From IMG/VR virus record IMGVR_UViG_3300006917_000097, positions 1 through 30,589 of that record: a DNA stretch of 30,589 bases. One strand, given 5' to 3'. Positions 8,378 through 15,784 of the stretch are shown in pieces; position 1 is the first letter of the stretch; each line of letters starts with the position of its first letter. The notes beneath the pieces were generated by a model that was not told the DNA's origin, did not search any database, and saw nothing but the letters and a program-made list of their open reading frames with translations. Position numbers and translations under genes: made by a program. Origin of the DNA: a virus.

Positions 8378-10302
8378 TGGACCTTTCGATCGTCATCCCA
8401 GGCCGCCACGAGATGTTCTTCCGCCGCACGGTGGAGGATGTGCTCGCGCATACCGGCCGGCAGACCGAGGTGATCGCCATCGTGGACGGGGCGACGTGCT
8501 CGAGCCATCCGCACGCGAATCCGCCACTGCCGGACGACCCGCGGCTGCGCGTCGAACGGCTGGATACGGTCATCGGCCAGCGGGCGGCGACGAACCTCGG
8601 CGTGCGGATGAGCCGTGGGCGCTACGTCTGCAAGCTCGACGCGCACTGCTCGATTGACGATGGCTTCGACGCCAAGGTGGTCGCGGCCGGCGACGAACTC
8701 GGCCACGACGTGACGCAGATCCCGCGCATGTTCAACCTGCACGCCTTTAACTGGAAGTGCGAGGGCTGCGGGGCGGAAACCTACCAGGGGCCGACGCCGA
8801 CGCTCTGCGAGACGTGCGCGAAAACGGCGCATGTACCGGGCGGGCCGTTCGTCCGCAAGATGCTGTGGGCGGCACGCGAGAACCGCAAGACCGACTTCGC
8901 GCGGTTCGACCACACGCTGCACTTCCAATACTGGCCCGAGTGCGGCAAGCGGCCAGAGTCGAAGGGCGAGATCGCGGATGTGCTGTCGAGCGTGGGCGCG
9001 TGTTTCGTGATGCGCCGGGCGCGGTTCGACGAACTCGGCGGCCTCGACGAGACGCACGGCTCCTGGGGACAGTTTGGCGTTGAGATTGCCTGCAAGTCGT
9101 GGCTCTCTGGCGGTCGGCAGGTCGTGAACAAGCGGACATGGTTCGCGCACATGTTTCGCACGCAAGGCGGCGACTTCGGCTTTCCGTATCGGATCAGCGG
9201 GGCCGATCAGGAACGCGCCCGCAAGTATTCGCGCGATCTCTGGCTGCACAATCGCTGGCCGGGGCAGGTGCGCCCGTTGTCGTGGCTGATTGACAAGTTC
9301 GCGCCGATTACGGGCTGGCACGGCCCCGAAGGCGCGGAAGCGTTGGCGCAGGTGCAGGAGGCGGGACGCGAATGGAGTGCGACGCACACGGAAACGTCAG
9401 GCGGTGGGGCGATGGCGACAGTTTCAACGGGGACCGTCCCGCCCTCGGCGTCTGCCGGCGATGCCGGAAGCGCACCCCGCATTACGAGCCCTGCTGTGAT
9501 TGCCGGTTCGTCTTCTGCTGGGACTGCGCGGGCGACCTTGCCCATACTGCCGGGGGCGAAGTGGGCTGTCTCTGCCGACCGTGCAGTGAGCAAAGGGATC
9601 ATCTACTACACGGACAACCGCACGCCGCCGGCCATCCGCGAGGCGGTGGCTAGACAGATTGACGCGGCCGGGCTGCCGGTGGTCGCCGCGGTCCTCCCTG
9701 GCGGCGTGACGCCAGCGCATTGGACGACCGTCACGGTCGACGCCGAGCGAGGCTATCTGACGATGTTCCGCCAGATTCTCGCGGCCCTTGAAGCCTCGAC
9801 GGCGGATGTCATCTATCACTGCGAACACGATGTGCTCTATCACCAGAGCCATTTCGAGTTCACGCCGCCGCGCGCCGACACGTTCTACTACAACCAGCAC
9901 ACGTTCAAGGTGGACGCGCAGACCGGGCAGGCGCTGTTCTACTACTGCTCGCAGGTCTCCGGTCTCTGCGCCTCACGCGACCTGCTGGTGGATCACTACC
10001 GCAAGCGCGTGGCGCTGGTCGCAGAGCACGGCTTCTCGCGCGAGTTGGGTTTCGAGCCGGGGACCAACAAGGCGCAGCGGTCGTTCGAGACGCGCACGGC
10101 CGAGACATGGCTGTCGCCGTGGCCGAACGTGGACGTGCGGCATGGGGCGAACCTGACGCGCTCCCGGTGGTCGCAGGACCAGTTCAGGAACAAGAGCACC
10201 TGTCAGGGCTGGATGCTCGTGGATGAGGTGCCGGGATGGGGCGTCACAAAGGGACGGTTCGCGGCGTTTTTGGCCGACTTGGCCGGGAAGAGGGCAGCAT
10301 GA
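8377..10302 (+). CDS. two-part glycosyltransferase ORF (GT2 + second GT-like half); possible stop-loss fusion
   Basis: A 641-codon frame begins at ATG 8377, overlapping the Tad2-like stop. Residues 1-332 form a GT2/GT-A domain (LSIVIPGRHEMF, VIAIVDGA, LDAHC at 88-91, SCxFVMRR-type segment) with a zinc-ribbon-like insertion (CEGC 128-131, CETC 144-147). It resembles the 4154 gene. Residues 404-641 resemble the 6467 gene and begin at an internal GTG (9586) aligned with that gene's start. The joining stretch, 333-403, is Ser/Ala/Thr-rich and unlike either domain, and another frame codes a Cys-rich protein across it. The long ORF may be a bifunctional enzyme or two genes merged by loss of a stop. 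Confidence 0.75.
   Translation: MDLSIVIPGRHEMFFRRTVEDVLAHTGRQTEVIAIVDGATCSSHPHANPPLPDDPRLRVERLDTVIGQRAATNLGVRMSRGRYVCKLDAHCSIDDGFDAKVVAAGDELGHDVTQIPRMFNLHAFNWKCEGCGAETYQGPTPTLCETCAKTAHVPGGPFVRKMLWAARENRKTDFARFDHTLHFQYWPECGKRPESKGEIADVLSSVGACFVMRRARFDELGGLDETHGSWGQFGVEIACKSWLSGGRQVVNKRTWFAHMFRTQGGDFGFPYRISGADQERARKYSRDLWLHNRWPGQVRPLSWLIDKFAPITGWHGPEGAEALAQVQEAGREWSATHTETSGGGAMATVSTGTVPPSASAGDAGSAPRITSPAVIAGSSSAGTARATLPILPGAKWAVSADRAVSKGIIYYTDNRTPPAIREAVARQIDAAGLPVVAAVLPGGVTPAHWTTVTVDAERGYLTMFRQILAALEASTADVIYHCEHDVLYHQSHFEFTPPRADTFYYNQHTFKVDAQTGQALFYYCSQVSGLCASRDLLVDHYRKRVALVAEHGFSRELGFEPGTNKAQRSFETRTAETWLSPWPNVDVRHGANLTRSRWSQDQFRNKSTCQGWMLVDEVPGWGVTKGRFAAFLADLAGKRAA
9372..9653 (+). CDS. overlapping Cys-rich zinc-binding protein
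   Basis: In the +2-shifted frame inside the long glycosyltransferase ORF, a 93-codon gene starts at ATG 9372, 10 bases after a perfect AGGAGG (9356-9361). Cysteines fall in four CxxC pairs (28/31, 41/44, 49/52, 68/71), as expected for two structural zinc sites in a treble-clef or RING-like small protein. By hand count, G/C at third positions is 57 of 74 codons here, against 46 of 71 in the long frame over the same bases. The true C-terminus may be nearer 9590, since residues after about 74 look random. Function is unknown. Confidence 0.6.
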   Translation: MECDAHGNVRRWGDGDSFNGDRPALGVCRRCRKRTPHYEPCCDCRFVFCWDCAGDLAHTAGGEVGCLCRPCSEQRDHLLHGQPHAAGHPRGGG

Positions 10303-11267
10303 GAGACCTGAATATTCTGGGGTATGTCGGCGCGTCCCTGTGGGCGATCACCGAAAGCAAGTGGGCCGAACTGTTGCCGGTGCTCGTACGGCACGTCAGG
10401 GGCGAGCGGCTGAGCGCGGAAGAGATCGAAGCGCGCATCGGCGGCGCCGGCACGTCGGTGCAGAGCGCGTCGACACGCGGGGGTGTGGCCGTCATCCCGA
10501 TCCGCGGCGTCATCGCGCACCGGGCCAACCAGTTGGAGGCGTCTAGCGGCGGCACGTCGACCGAGATGATCGCGTCGATGCTGGCGCAGGTCGCGGCCGA
10601 TGACAGCATCGGGACTATCGTCTACGACATCGACTCGCCCGGTGGGACGGTGCCTGGGGTGCAGGAGTTGGCCGCGCAGATGTTCGCCTTGCGCGGGGTG
10701 AAAAAGCAGATCGCGCAGGTCAACAGCCTCGCGGCGTCGGCGGCCTACTGGCTGGCGTCACAGGCCGACGAGATCGTGAGCATCCCGAGCGGGTCGGCGG
10801 GGAGCATCGGCGTCTTCTCGGTGCATCAAGACGTGAGCGCCGCGCTTGAGAAGGACGGCATCAAGGTCTCGATGATCAAGGCGGGGAAGTTCAAGACGGA
10901 GGGCAACCCGTTCGAGCCGCTGTCGGACGAGGCGCGGGCGACCATCCAGACGCGCGTCGACGAGGCCTACGCGAAGTTCACGGCGGACGTCGCGCGGGGC
11001 CGCGGCGTGTCGGCTGCTGACGTGCGAAACGGCTTTGGCGAGGGGCGGGTGCTGCCGGCCAAGGAAGCCAAGGCGGCGGGCCTGATCGACCGCATCGCCA
11101 CACTCGACGAGACGCTGGCGCGGGCCACGGGCGGCCGATCGGTGTCGATGCTGCGAGCGGAGGACGGAGCGCCAGAGATGGTCGCCGAGGCTCCAGCGCC
11201 GTCGTTGGCGGCCGTCGCTACTGTCGACGTCGACGACGCCGACGAGTTGGAGGGCCGGCTGCGGTGA
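10299..11267 (+). CDS. S49 (SppA-like) peptidase, probable prohead protease
   Basis: The 322-residue product starts at the ATG overlapping the previous stop. The S49 signature is present: GVAVIPIRGVI, TIVYDIDSPGGTV, then NSLAASAAYW with nucleophile Ser147. A downstream AGKFKTEGNPF contains Lys197 and Lys199, one of which is the probable general base (Ser/Lys dyad). ADEIVSIPSGSAGSIGV matches the family core. Phage proteins of this type, such as lambda gpC, cleave scaffold and capsid precursors during head maturation. Its place just before the capsid gene supports that. The extended N-terminal 55 residues and acidic C-terminus may bind or act as scaffold. Confidence 0.9.
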   Translation: MRDLNILGYVGASLWAITESKWAELLPVLVRHVRGERLSAEEIEARIGGAGTSVQSASTRGGVAVIPIRGVIAHRANQLEASSGGTSTEMIASMLAQVAADDSIGTIVYDIDSPGGTVPGVQELAAQMFALRGVKKQIAQVNSLAASAAYWLASQADEIVSIPSGSAGSIGVFSVHQDVSAALEKDGIKVSMIKAGKFKTEGNPFEPLSDEARATIQTRVDEAYAKFTADVARGRGVSAADVRNGFGEGRVLPAKEAKAAGLIDRIATLDETLARATGGRSVSMLRAEDGAPEMVAEAPAPSLAAVATVDVDDADELEGRLR

Positions 11268-11449
11268 GTCGCAAGCTACGCGCCGAGACGATCAGCACGA
11301 CCGTCTCGGTGCGTCTCTCTCGGCAGGAGCGGGAGCGCATCGAGCGCGCGGCCCGAGTGAACCGGCAGGCGCGCAGCCAGTTCTATCGCGACGCGTTACT
11401 GGACCGGGCCGACGCCTGCTTGGAGGCGTCGCCGTCGCCAGGGCGATAG
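11264..11449 (+). CDS. small ribbon-helix-helix-like protein
   Basis: A 61-residue product starts at a GTG overlapping the protease stop. After a short basic N-terminus, TISTTVSVRLSRQERERIERAA looks like a beta strand followed by the first helix of a CopG/Arc-type ribbon-helix-helix fold. RQARSQFYRDALLDRADA would supply the second helix. Such proteins dimerise and bind operators. It lies immediately before the terminator that precedes the capsid gene, so a regulatory role in late expression is possible but unproven. Confidence 0.6.
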   Translation: MSRKLRAETISTTVSVRLSRQERERIERAARVNRQARSQFYRDALLDRADACLEASPSPGR

Positions 11450-11513
11450 CCCCCAATCGTAAACACATCCCCCGGCTCGCCCACAAAATAGACAGAACAC
11501 GCGACTCCGTCGA

Positions 11514-11555
11514 GCCGCGGCGAGCACCCCCAGATTGGGTGCTGCCGCGGCTTTT
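11514..11555 (+). terminator. intrinsic terminator between protease/RHH genes and the capsid gene
   Basis: The left arm at 11514-11529 and right arm at 11537-11551 form a 15-bp G+C-rich stem with one bulged G and a 7-base loop, followed directly by TTTT. It lies in the 130-base gap between the RHH-like gene and the capsid start. It would limit readthrough from the packaging/sugar block, or trim mRNA so that capsid message is stable. I could not identify a convincing promoter between it and the capsid ATG. Confidence 0.8.
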
Positions 11556-11579
11556 GTCGTGTTTGGGAGAGCACAAGAC

Positions 11580-12908
11580 ATGGGAATCAAGCAGCTGCGG
11601 CAGGACAAGGCCGACAACGACGCCAAGCAGGCCGCGTTGCGGGCTGAACTCAACGACCTCCTGAACGTCGCGCGTGCCGACCGCACGCCGGACCAGTCGG
11701 CGCGCATCGCCGCGATCAACGCCGAATCGGTCGCCCTCGCCAACGAGGCCAAGGCCATCGCCGCCGAACTGGCGACGGCCGAGCGCCTGGCCGCCGATGA
11801 GCGCGCCGAGGCGGCTCGTATGCCGCGCGTGGAGATGGGCCGCGACCTCGCCGCCGACAAGCCGGTGAGCTTCGGAGAGTTCTTGCAGGGCGTCGCCTAC
11901 TCGGCGATGCCCGGGATGGCGCACCAGATCGCGCCGAACGTGCGAGCGGCGCTCGTGGCCGGGCCGACCGGCGCGTCGTCTGGCGTGTCAGCGGACGGCG
12001 GCATCCTCGTGCGGAACGAGTGGTCGACCTCCCTGCTCGAGAAGGCGCAGGAAGCCTCGCAGCTGCTCGGCAAGTGCGACCAGTTCCCGATCGGCGCCGG
12101 CAACGACGGCATTGAGGCGCCCTTCATCAACGAGACCAGCCGCGCGACCGGCTCCCGCTGGGGCGGCGTGCAGGTCTACCGCCGCGCCGAGGCCGACACC
12201 GTCACGGCGACCAAGCCGACGATGGGCCTCTTCGAGCTGCGCCTCGAAGACCTGATGGGCATCGCCTACGCGACCGAGCGGCTGCTGCGCGACGCCTCGC
12301 TGCTGCAGAGCGTGTTCGAGAAGGCGTTCACGTCCGAGTTCTCGTTCCGCATCGACGACGAGATCATCCGCGGCACGGGCGCCGGCCAGATGCTCGGCAT
12401 CCTTAACGCTGACTGCACGGTGCAGCAGTCGAAGGAGAGCGGCCAGGCCGCGGCGACGCTGAAGGCCGAGAACGTCATCAAGATGGCCCAGCGGATGCGC
12501 CCGCGCAACATGGGCCGCGCCGAGTGGTACGTCAACCAGGAATGCCTGCAGCAGCTGCAGCAGATGAGCGTGGCGGTCGGCACGGCGGGCGGCCAGCTGG
12601 TCTACATGCCGCCCGGTGGCCTGAGCCAGTCGCCCTACGGGTCGCTGCTGGGCCGTCCGGTCAACGTCATCGAGCAGTGCTCGGCGCTCGGCACGGTCGG
12701 CGACATCGTCCTCGCGGACTTCAGCGAGTACGCGGTCATCTCGAAGGACATGACGGCGGCGGATTCCATGCACGTGCGGTTCCTCTACAACGAGCGCACG
12801 TTCCGGTGGGTGTATCCCATCAACGGCAAGCCGAAGCTGGCGAGCGCGATCACCCCGTACAAGGGCTCGAACACGCTGTCGCCCTTCGTGACCCTGCAGG
12901 CGCGGTAA
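11580..12908 (+). CDS. major capsid protein, HK97 fold
   Basis: The 442-residue product starts at ATG 11580 behind GGGAG. Residues 1-85 form a charged Ala/Glu/Arg coiled coil, matching the delta/scaffold domain removed by prohead proteases. The rest follows Phage_capsid (PF05065): SADGGILVRNEWSTSLLEKA, IEAPFINETSRATGSRWGG, a FELRLEDLMGIAYATERLL helix (E-loop/spine region), FEKAFTSEFSFRIDDEIIRGTGAGQMLGIL, and a late YGSLLGRPVNVIEQC followed by a C-terminal IVLADFSEYAVI. The preceding S49 protease is its likely processor. The delta-domain boundary near residue 85-100 is my estimate. Confidence 0.94.
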   Translation: MGIKQLRQDKADNDAKQAALRAELNDLLNVARADRTPDQSARIAAINAESVALANEAKAIAAELATAERLAADERAEAARMPRVEMGRDLAADKPVSFGEFLQGVAYSAMPGMAHQIAPNVRAALVAGPTGASSGVSADGGILVRNEWSTSLLEKAQEASQLLGKCDQFPIGAGNDGIEAPFINETSRATGSRWGGVQVYRRAEADTVTATKPTMGLFELRLEDLMGIAYATERLLRDASLLQSVFEKAFTSEFSFRIDDEIIRGTGAGQMLGILNADCTVQQSKESGQAAATLKAENVIKMAQRMRPRNMGRAEWYVNQECLQQLQQMSVAVGTAGGQLVYMPPGGLSQSPYGSLLGRPVNVIEQCSALGTVGDIVLADFSEYAVISKDMTAADSMHVRFLYNERTFRWVYPINGKPKLASAITPYKGSNTLSPFVTLQAR

Positions 12909-12921
12909 AGGAGACCCGAAC

Positions 12922-13398
12922 ATGGCCTGGAAGAACATGCCCTTCGTGAACAAGATCGTTCAGTTGGCGTCGCCGGTGACGACCAACGGCGGCGTGACGT
13001 CGGACGTCATTTCGCTCAAGAACGCCGTCCGCGCGACCATCGTGGTCGATCTCAAGCAGGCGGTGGGTCACGCGACGGTCGTCTCGCTCAAGCAGGCGAC
13101 CGACGTGGCGGCGGGCACCAACGCGGCCGGCCCGGTGTCGGCCCTGTGGTCGAACGAAGACACGGCGGCGAGCGACACGCTGGTCAAGCAGACCGACGCG
13201 GCCAGCTACACCGTCACGGCCAACGTCAAGAGCAAGCAGGTCGTGTTCGAGATCGACCCGGCGTCGCTCACGGACGGCTACGACTGCGTCTACGTGACGC
13301 TGTCGGACAGCTCGCAGGCGACGAACTTTGCCAATGTGGGCGCGTTCATCCGCTCGAGCTTCCAGCAGGCGACGCCGCCGGCTGCCATCACCGACTAA
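12922..13398 (+). CDS. probable head accessory protein, unknown family
   Basis: The 158-residue protein follows the capsid gene by 13 bases with an AAGGAG ribosome-binding site. It is rich in Val, Thr, Ala and Ser with alternating beta-like strands (ATIVVDLKQ, ATVVSLKQA, YTVTANVKSKQVVFEID, YDCVYVTLSD). It lacks a signal peptide, membrane segment and charged motif. A gene directly after the major capsid often encodes a decoration or cement protein, and this beta-rich composition would fit. I do not recognise the family. A head fibre or neck component is also possible. Confidence 0.7.
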   Translation: MAWKNMPFVNKIVQLASPVTTNGGVTSDVISLKNAVRATIVVDLKQAVGHATVVSLKQATDVAAGTNAAGPVSALWSNEDTAASDTLVKQTDAASYTVTANVKSKQVVFEIDPASLTDGYDCVYVTLSDSSQATNFANVGAFIRSSFQQATPPAAITD

Positions 13399-13417
13399 CC
13401 GGCTGTGAGCACCCCTC

Positions 13418-14218
13418 ATGGCCGGCACGATTACTGAAACCGCCCAGTCGTACGGGCACATCCGAAAGCTGGTGTTCGCCTGCGTAGGCGACGCCAGCGA
13501 CGGCACGTTCCCGCGGACGGCTGTCTCGACGAAGTTTTCGGGACGGCTGCTGAAGCTGGTAACGAATCCTGGCGGGCAGACGTCGGCGTCGTCCTCGACG
13601 TCGGCGTCTGTGTCTCCGAGTTCGAGCGCCAGCTCAAGCACGTCGGCCTCGGTGAGTCCGAGCGCGAGCACGTCGCCGAGCGGCAGCACGTCGCCCTCGG
13701 CGTCGATTAGTCCGTCCGCGTCAGCCTCGATCTCGCCGTCGTCGTCGCTCTCTCCGAGCGCGTCGGCGTCGTTCTCGCCATCCTCGTCGCTGTCGCCGAG
13801 CGCGTCCATCTCGCCCAGCGCCAGCGTGAGCGCATCACGGTCGCCAAGTGCGTCCGTGTCGCCGTCTGCGTCGATCTCGCCGAGTGCGAGTGCGTCGCGG
13901 TCGGCGTCGGCCTCGGTGAGCCCGAGCGCGAGCACGTCACCGTCGTCGTCCATTTCGCCGTCAACCTCGGCGTCTCCGACGAGCGCCGCGCCGACGGACA
14001 ACTACGACGTGCGGCTCGAGCATCTCGGCTATGACCTGCTCGAAGGGCTGGGCGCGAATCGGGACGCGTTGCAGTGCGAGCACGCGGTGCTGCGCTACGC
14101 CAACACGTCGCTCCATCCCGTCGTGCATGAGAGCGACAGCCTGGTGCTGGTGATCGACAACGCGTTCCAGCCGTCGTCGCAGATCAGCGTCGAACTGTAT
14201 TACGCCGTCGGTTACTAG
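13418..14218 (+). CDS. virion protein with central Ser/Pro-repeat linker
   Basis: The 266-residue product has three parts. Residues 1-54 are a beta-rich N-terminus ([23 protein letters not shown]). Residues 55-191 are almost purely Ser with Ala, Pro, Ile, Val and Thr, in an S-x-S-x-S-P-S pattern. A 75-residue C-terminal domain follows ([21 protein letters not shown] and LVLVIDNAF...VELYYAVGY). A short SD-poor gap separates it from the upstream gene. Position among head and connector genes suggests a head-surface or neck component, with the tract as a long flexible arm. The two end domains have no recognised family. Confidence 0.75.
   Translation: MAGTITETAQSYGHIRKLVFACVGDASDGTFPRTAVSTKFSGRLLKLVTNPGGQTSASSSTSASVSPSSSASSSTSASVSPSASTSPSGSTSPSASISPSASASISPSSSLSPSASASFSPSSSLSPSASISPSASVSASRSPSASVSPSASISPSASASRSASASVSPSASTSPSSSISPSTSASPTSAAPTDNYDVRLEHLGYDLLEGLGANRDALQCEHAVLRYANTSLHPVVHESDSLVLVIDNAFQPSSQISVELYYAVGY
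13580..13990 (+). repeat. Ser/Pro low-complexity coding repeat, copy 1
   Basis: Roughly 137 codons alternate Ser with small residues and Pro, using TCG, AGC, TCC, TCT and TCA in turn, so units are similar but not identical. The DNA period is 6 bases with longer 12-18-base units such as TCGCCGAGCGCGTC. The same motif recurs in four other genes of the window. Confidence 0.9.
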
Positions 14219-14227
14219 GGGGGATAG

Positions 14228-14821
14228 GTGGCCCTGAGTCTTGTGTCCGGCCCCACGTCGGAGCCGGTGCGTCTGGATGACGTCAAACGGCACGTGCGCG
14301 TGTCGGATGACGTCACCGACGAAGACACGCTCATCGGCGACCTTATCTCGACGGCCGTCGAATACGTCGAGAACTTCATCCATCGGCGGCTGCTCTCGCA
14401 GACGTGGGAGCTGACGCTGGACGGCTTCCCGCCGTGCATTGACCTACCGTTCCCGCCCGTGTCGTCGGTGACGTCGATCTCCTACGTCGACACGGCCGGA
14501 GATACGCAGACGCTGGCATCGACGGCCTATACCACGTTCCTGCCGACCGGCCCGTATGCGCCGGTCGCGCGGGTTTTCCCGGCCTACGGCGTGCAGTGGC
14601 CGTCCACGCGCGACGTGCCTGGCGCGGTAACGGTGCGCTTCGTGTGCGGCTACGGGGTCCACGAGAACAGCGTGCCGTGGTCGATCAAGACCGCGATCAC
14701 GCTGATGGTGCAGCACTGGTACGACGTTGGCCGGCAGCCGGTGGTGATTGGCGCCGGGAATACGGTTACGTCTGTCCCGAAGACGGTCGACGATCTGCTC
14801 TGGCCGTATAAGGCGTTCTGA
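14228..14821 (+). CDS. head-tail connector, gp6-like
   Basis: The 197-residue product begins at GTG 14228, just after a G-rich SD (GGGGGGAT). The N-terminal VSGPTSEPVRLDDVKRHVRV, then EDTLIGDLISTAVEYVENFIHRRLLSQTWELTL, is the classic helical start of the Phage_gp6-like connector family (PF05135). Members include HK97 gp6 and SPP1 gp15. PVSSVTSISYVDTAGDTQTL and ITLMVQHWYDVGRQPV complete the family pattern. The protein would form the ring under the portal. Its TGA overlaps the next ATG (TGATG). Confidence 0.9.
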   Translation: MALSLVSGPTSEPVRLDDVKRHVRVSDDVTDEDTLIGDLISTAVEYVENFIHRRLLSQTWELTLDGFPPCIDLPFPPVSSVTSISYVDTAGDTQTLASTAYTTFLPTGPYAPVARVFPAYGVQWPSTRDVPGAVTVRFVCGYGVHENSVPWSIKTAITLMVQHWYDVGRQPVVIGAGNTVTSVPKTVDDLLWPYKAF

Positions 14822-15189
14822 TGATCAGCCCCATCGGATCACTGCGCGAGTGGGTGTCCATCCTGAAGCGGTCGACGACGTCTGACACGCAGGGCGGGCG
14901 CGCGGTGTCGTGGGTGGACTTGGTGACGGACAGCACGACGACGTATTCGCGCTTCCCGGCCGCGGTGACGCCGCAGGGTGGCTCTGAGCGGTTGCAGGCG
15001 TCGACGGCTATCGGTGCGGATCAGGCGTATCGCGTAGAGATGCGCTACCGCGCCGATGTGGCGCCCACGATGCGCGTCATCTGGACGCCCTTCAAGAGCG
15101 CGAGCGCCAAGACGTTGGAAGTGCGCGCGGTGCAGGCCAAGGGCGGGGCGCGTGACGCCATCGTGCTCGACTGCAGCGAGGTGATCTGA
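14821..15189 (+). CDS. head closure / head-tail joining protein
   Basis: The 122-residue, beta-rich product starts IGSLREWVSILKRSTTSDTQGGRAVSW, a pattern typical of Phage_H_T_join (PF05521; SPP1 gp16 type). The pattern has LR..V.I......D..G....W. A later YRVEMRYRADVAPTMRVIW segment matches the family's strand-rich core (Y.V.mRy......R..w). It would close the head-connector channel. It sits between the gp6-like connector and a tail terminator, as expected, sharing its first and last bases with neighbouring stop codons. Confidence 0.87.
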   Translation: MISPIGSLREWVSILKRSTTSDTQGGRAVSWVDLVTDSTTTYSRFPAAVTPQGGSERLQASTAIGADQAYRVEMRYRADVAPTMRVIWTPFKSASAKTLEVRAVQAKGGARDAIVLDCSEVI

Positions 15190-15608
15190 TGGCGGATTCC
15201 CTCGCACTGTCGCCGGTCTCCGCGGCGGTCTATGGGCGGCTGAACGTGGCGTCGCTGACGGCGCTGGCGACGGGCGGGATTTACGACGGCGTGCCGCAAG
15301 GCGTGACGTTCCCGTTCGTGCTCTACGAGGTGCAGGAGCGTGACGTGCGCGGGTTTGGGACGAGCGGACTGCCAGAGGTCGGCATCCGTGTCCACGTCTA
15401 CAGCACCTACGAGGGCATGAAGTCGGCGCAGGCGATTCTGGCGCGGGCGATTGAACTGCTGAAGGACCAGGCGCTGACGGTGAGCGGCTACAGCATGTGC
15501 GGGCATGTGTTCTACGACGACACCGTGACGCTGCCGAACGAAGTCGTCAATGGCGTGGCGTGTCACGAACTAGTCGCGAACTTCCGAGCCTACGTGGAGG
15601 AAGCGTGA
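15189..15608 (+). CDS. tail terminator / tail completion protein (DUF3168-like)
   Basis: The 139-residue product has ALSPVSAAVYGRLNVASLTALATGGIYDGVPQG followed by FPFVLYEVQERD. The next stretch, GIRVHVYSTYEGMKSAQAILARAIELL, leads into a final HELVANFRAYVEE strand. This follows the DUF3168 (gp11/gpU-like) layout of a small alpha/beta protein capping the tail tube. Location directly after the joining protein and before tail tube genes agrees. The ATG shares its A with the preceding TGA. Confidence 0.85.
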   Translation: MADSLALSPVSAAVYGRLNVASLTALATGGIYDGVPQGVTFPFVLYEVQERDVRGFGTSGLPEVGIRVHVYSTYEGMKSAQAILARAIELLKDQALTVSGYSMCGHVFYDDTVTLPNEVVNGVACHELVANFRAYVEEA

Positions 15609-15784
15609 CGCCTGAGACGGTGCTCGTGGCGCCGGACGGCAAACCGGCGCGTCCGGTGAAGGCGTCTGCGTGTCCGCAGTGCGGGGCGGGACCGGAGCGG
15701 CGTCGGGCGTCAGCTGGATTTGGCACGCCGCATCCGGTGTGCGGGTCGTGCGGCCATGAATGGCTGGATGAGGAGTGGCGCTGA
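15605..15784 (+). CDS. small zinc-ribbon protein
   Basis: GTG 15605 overlaps the previous stop, and the 59-residue product ends in a TGATG shared with the next start. It contains CPQC (about 22-25) and CGSC (about 47-50), an ideal zinc-ribbon spacing, with a GHEWLDEEW tail. No enzymatic residues are visible. It is probably a structural or nucleic acid-binding zinc ribbon. Its exact tiling in the tail operon makes it a real gene despite its size. Confidence 0.7.
   Translation: MTPETVLVAPDGKPARPVKASACPQCGAGPERRRASAGFGTPHPVCGSCGHEWLDEEWR

Noticed and set aside
12850-14001. 383-residue minus-strand ORF rich in Asp/Gly ([13 protein letters not shown] repeats)
   Set aside because: It is the mirror of the Ser/Pro repeat codons and runs through the preceding beta-rich gene. 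The plus-strand frames join to sensible domains and fit the operon.
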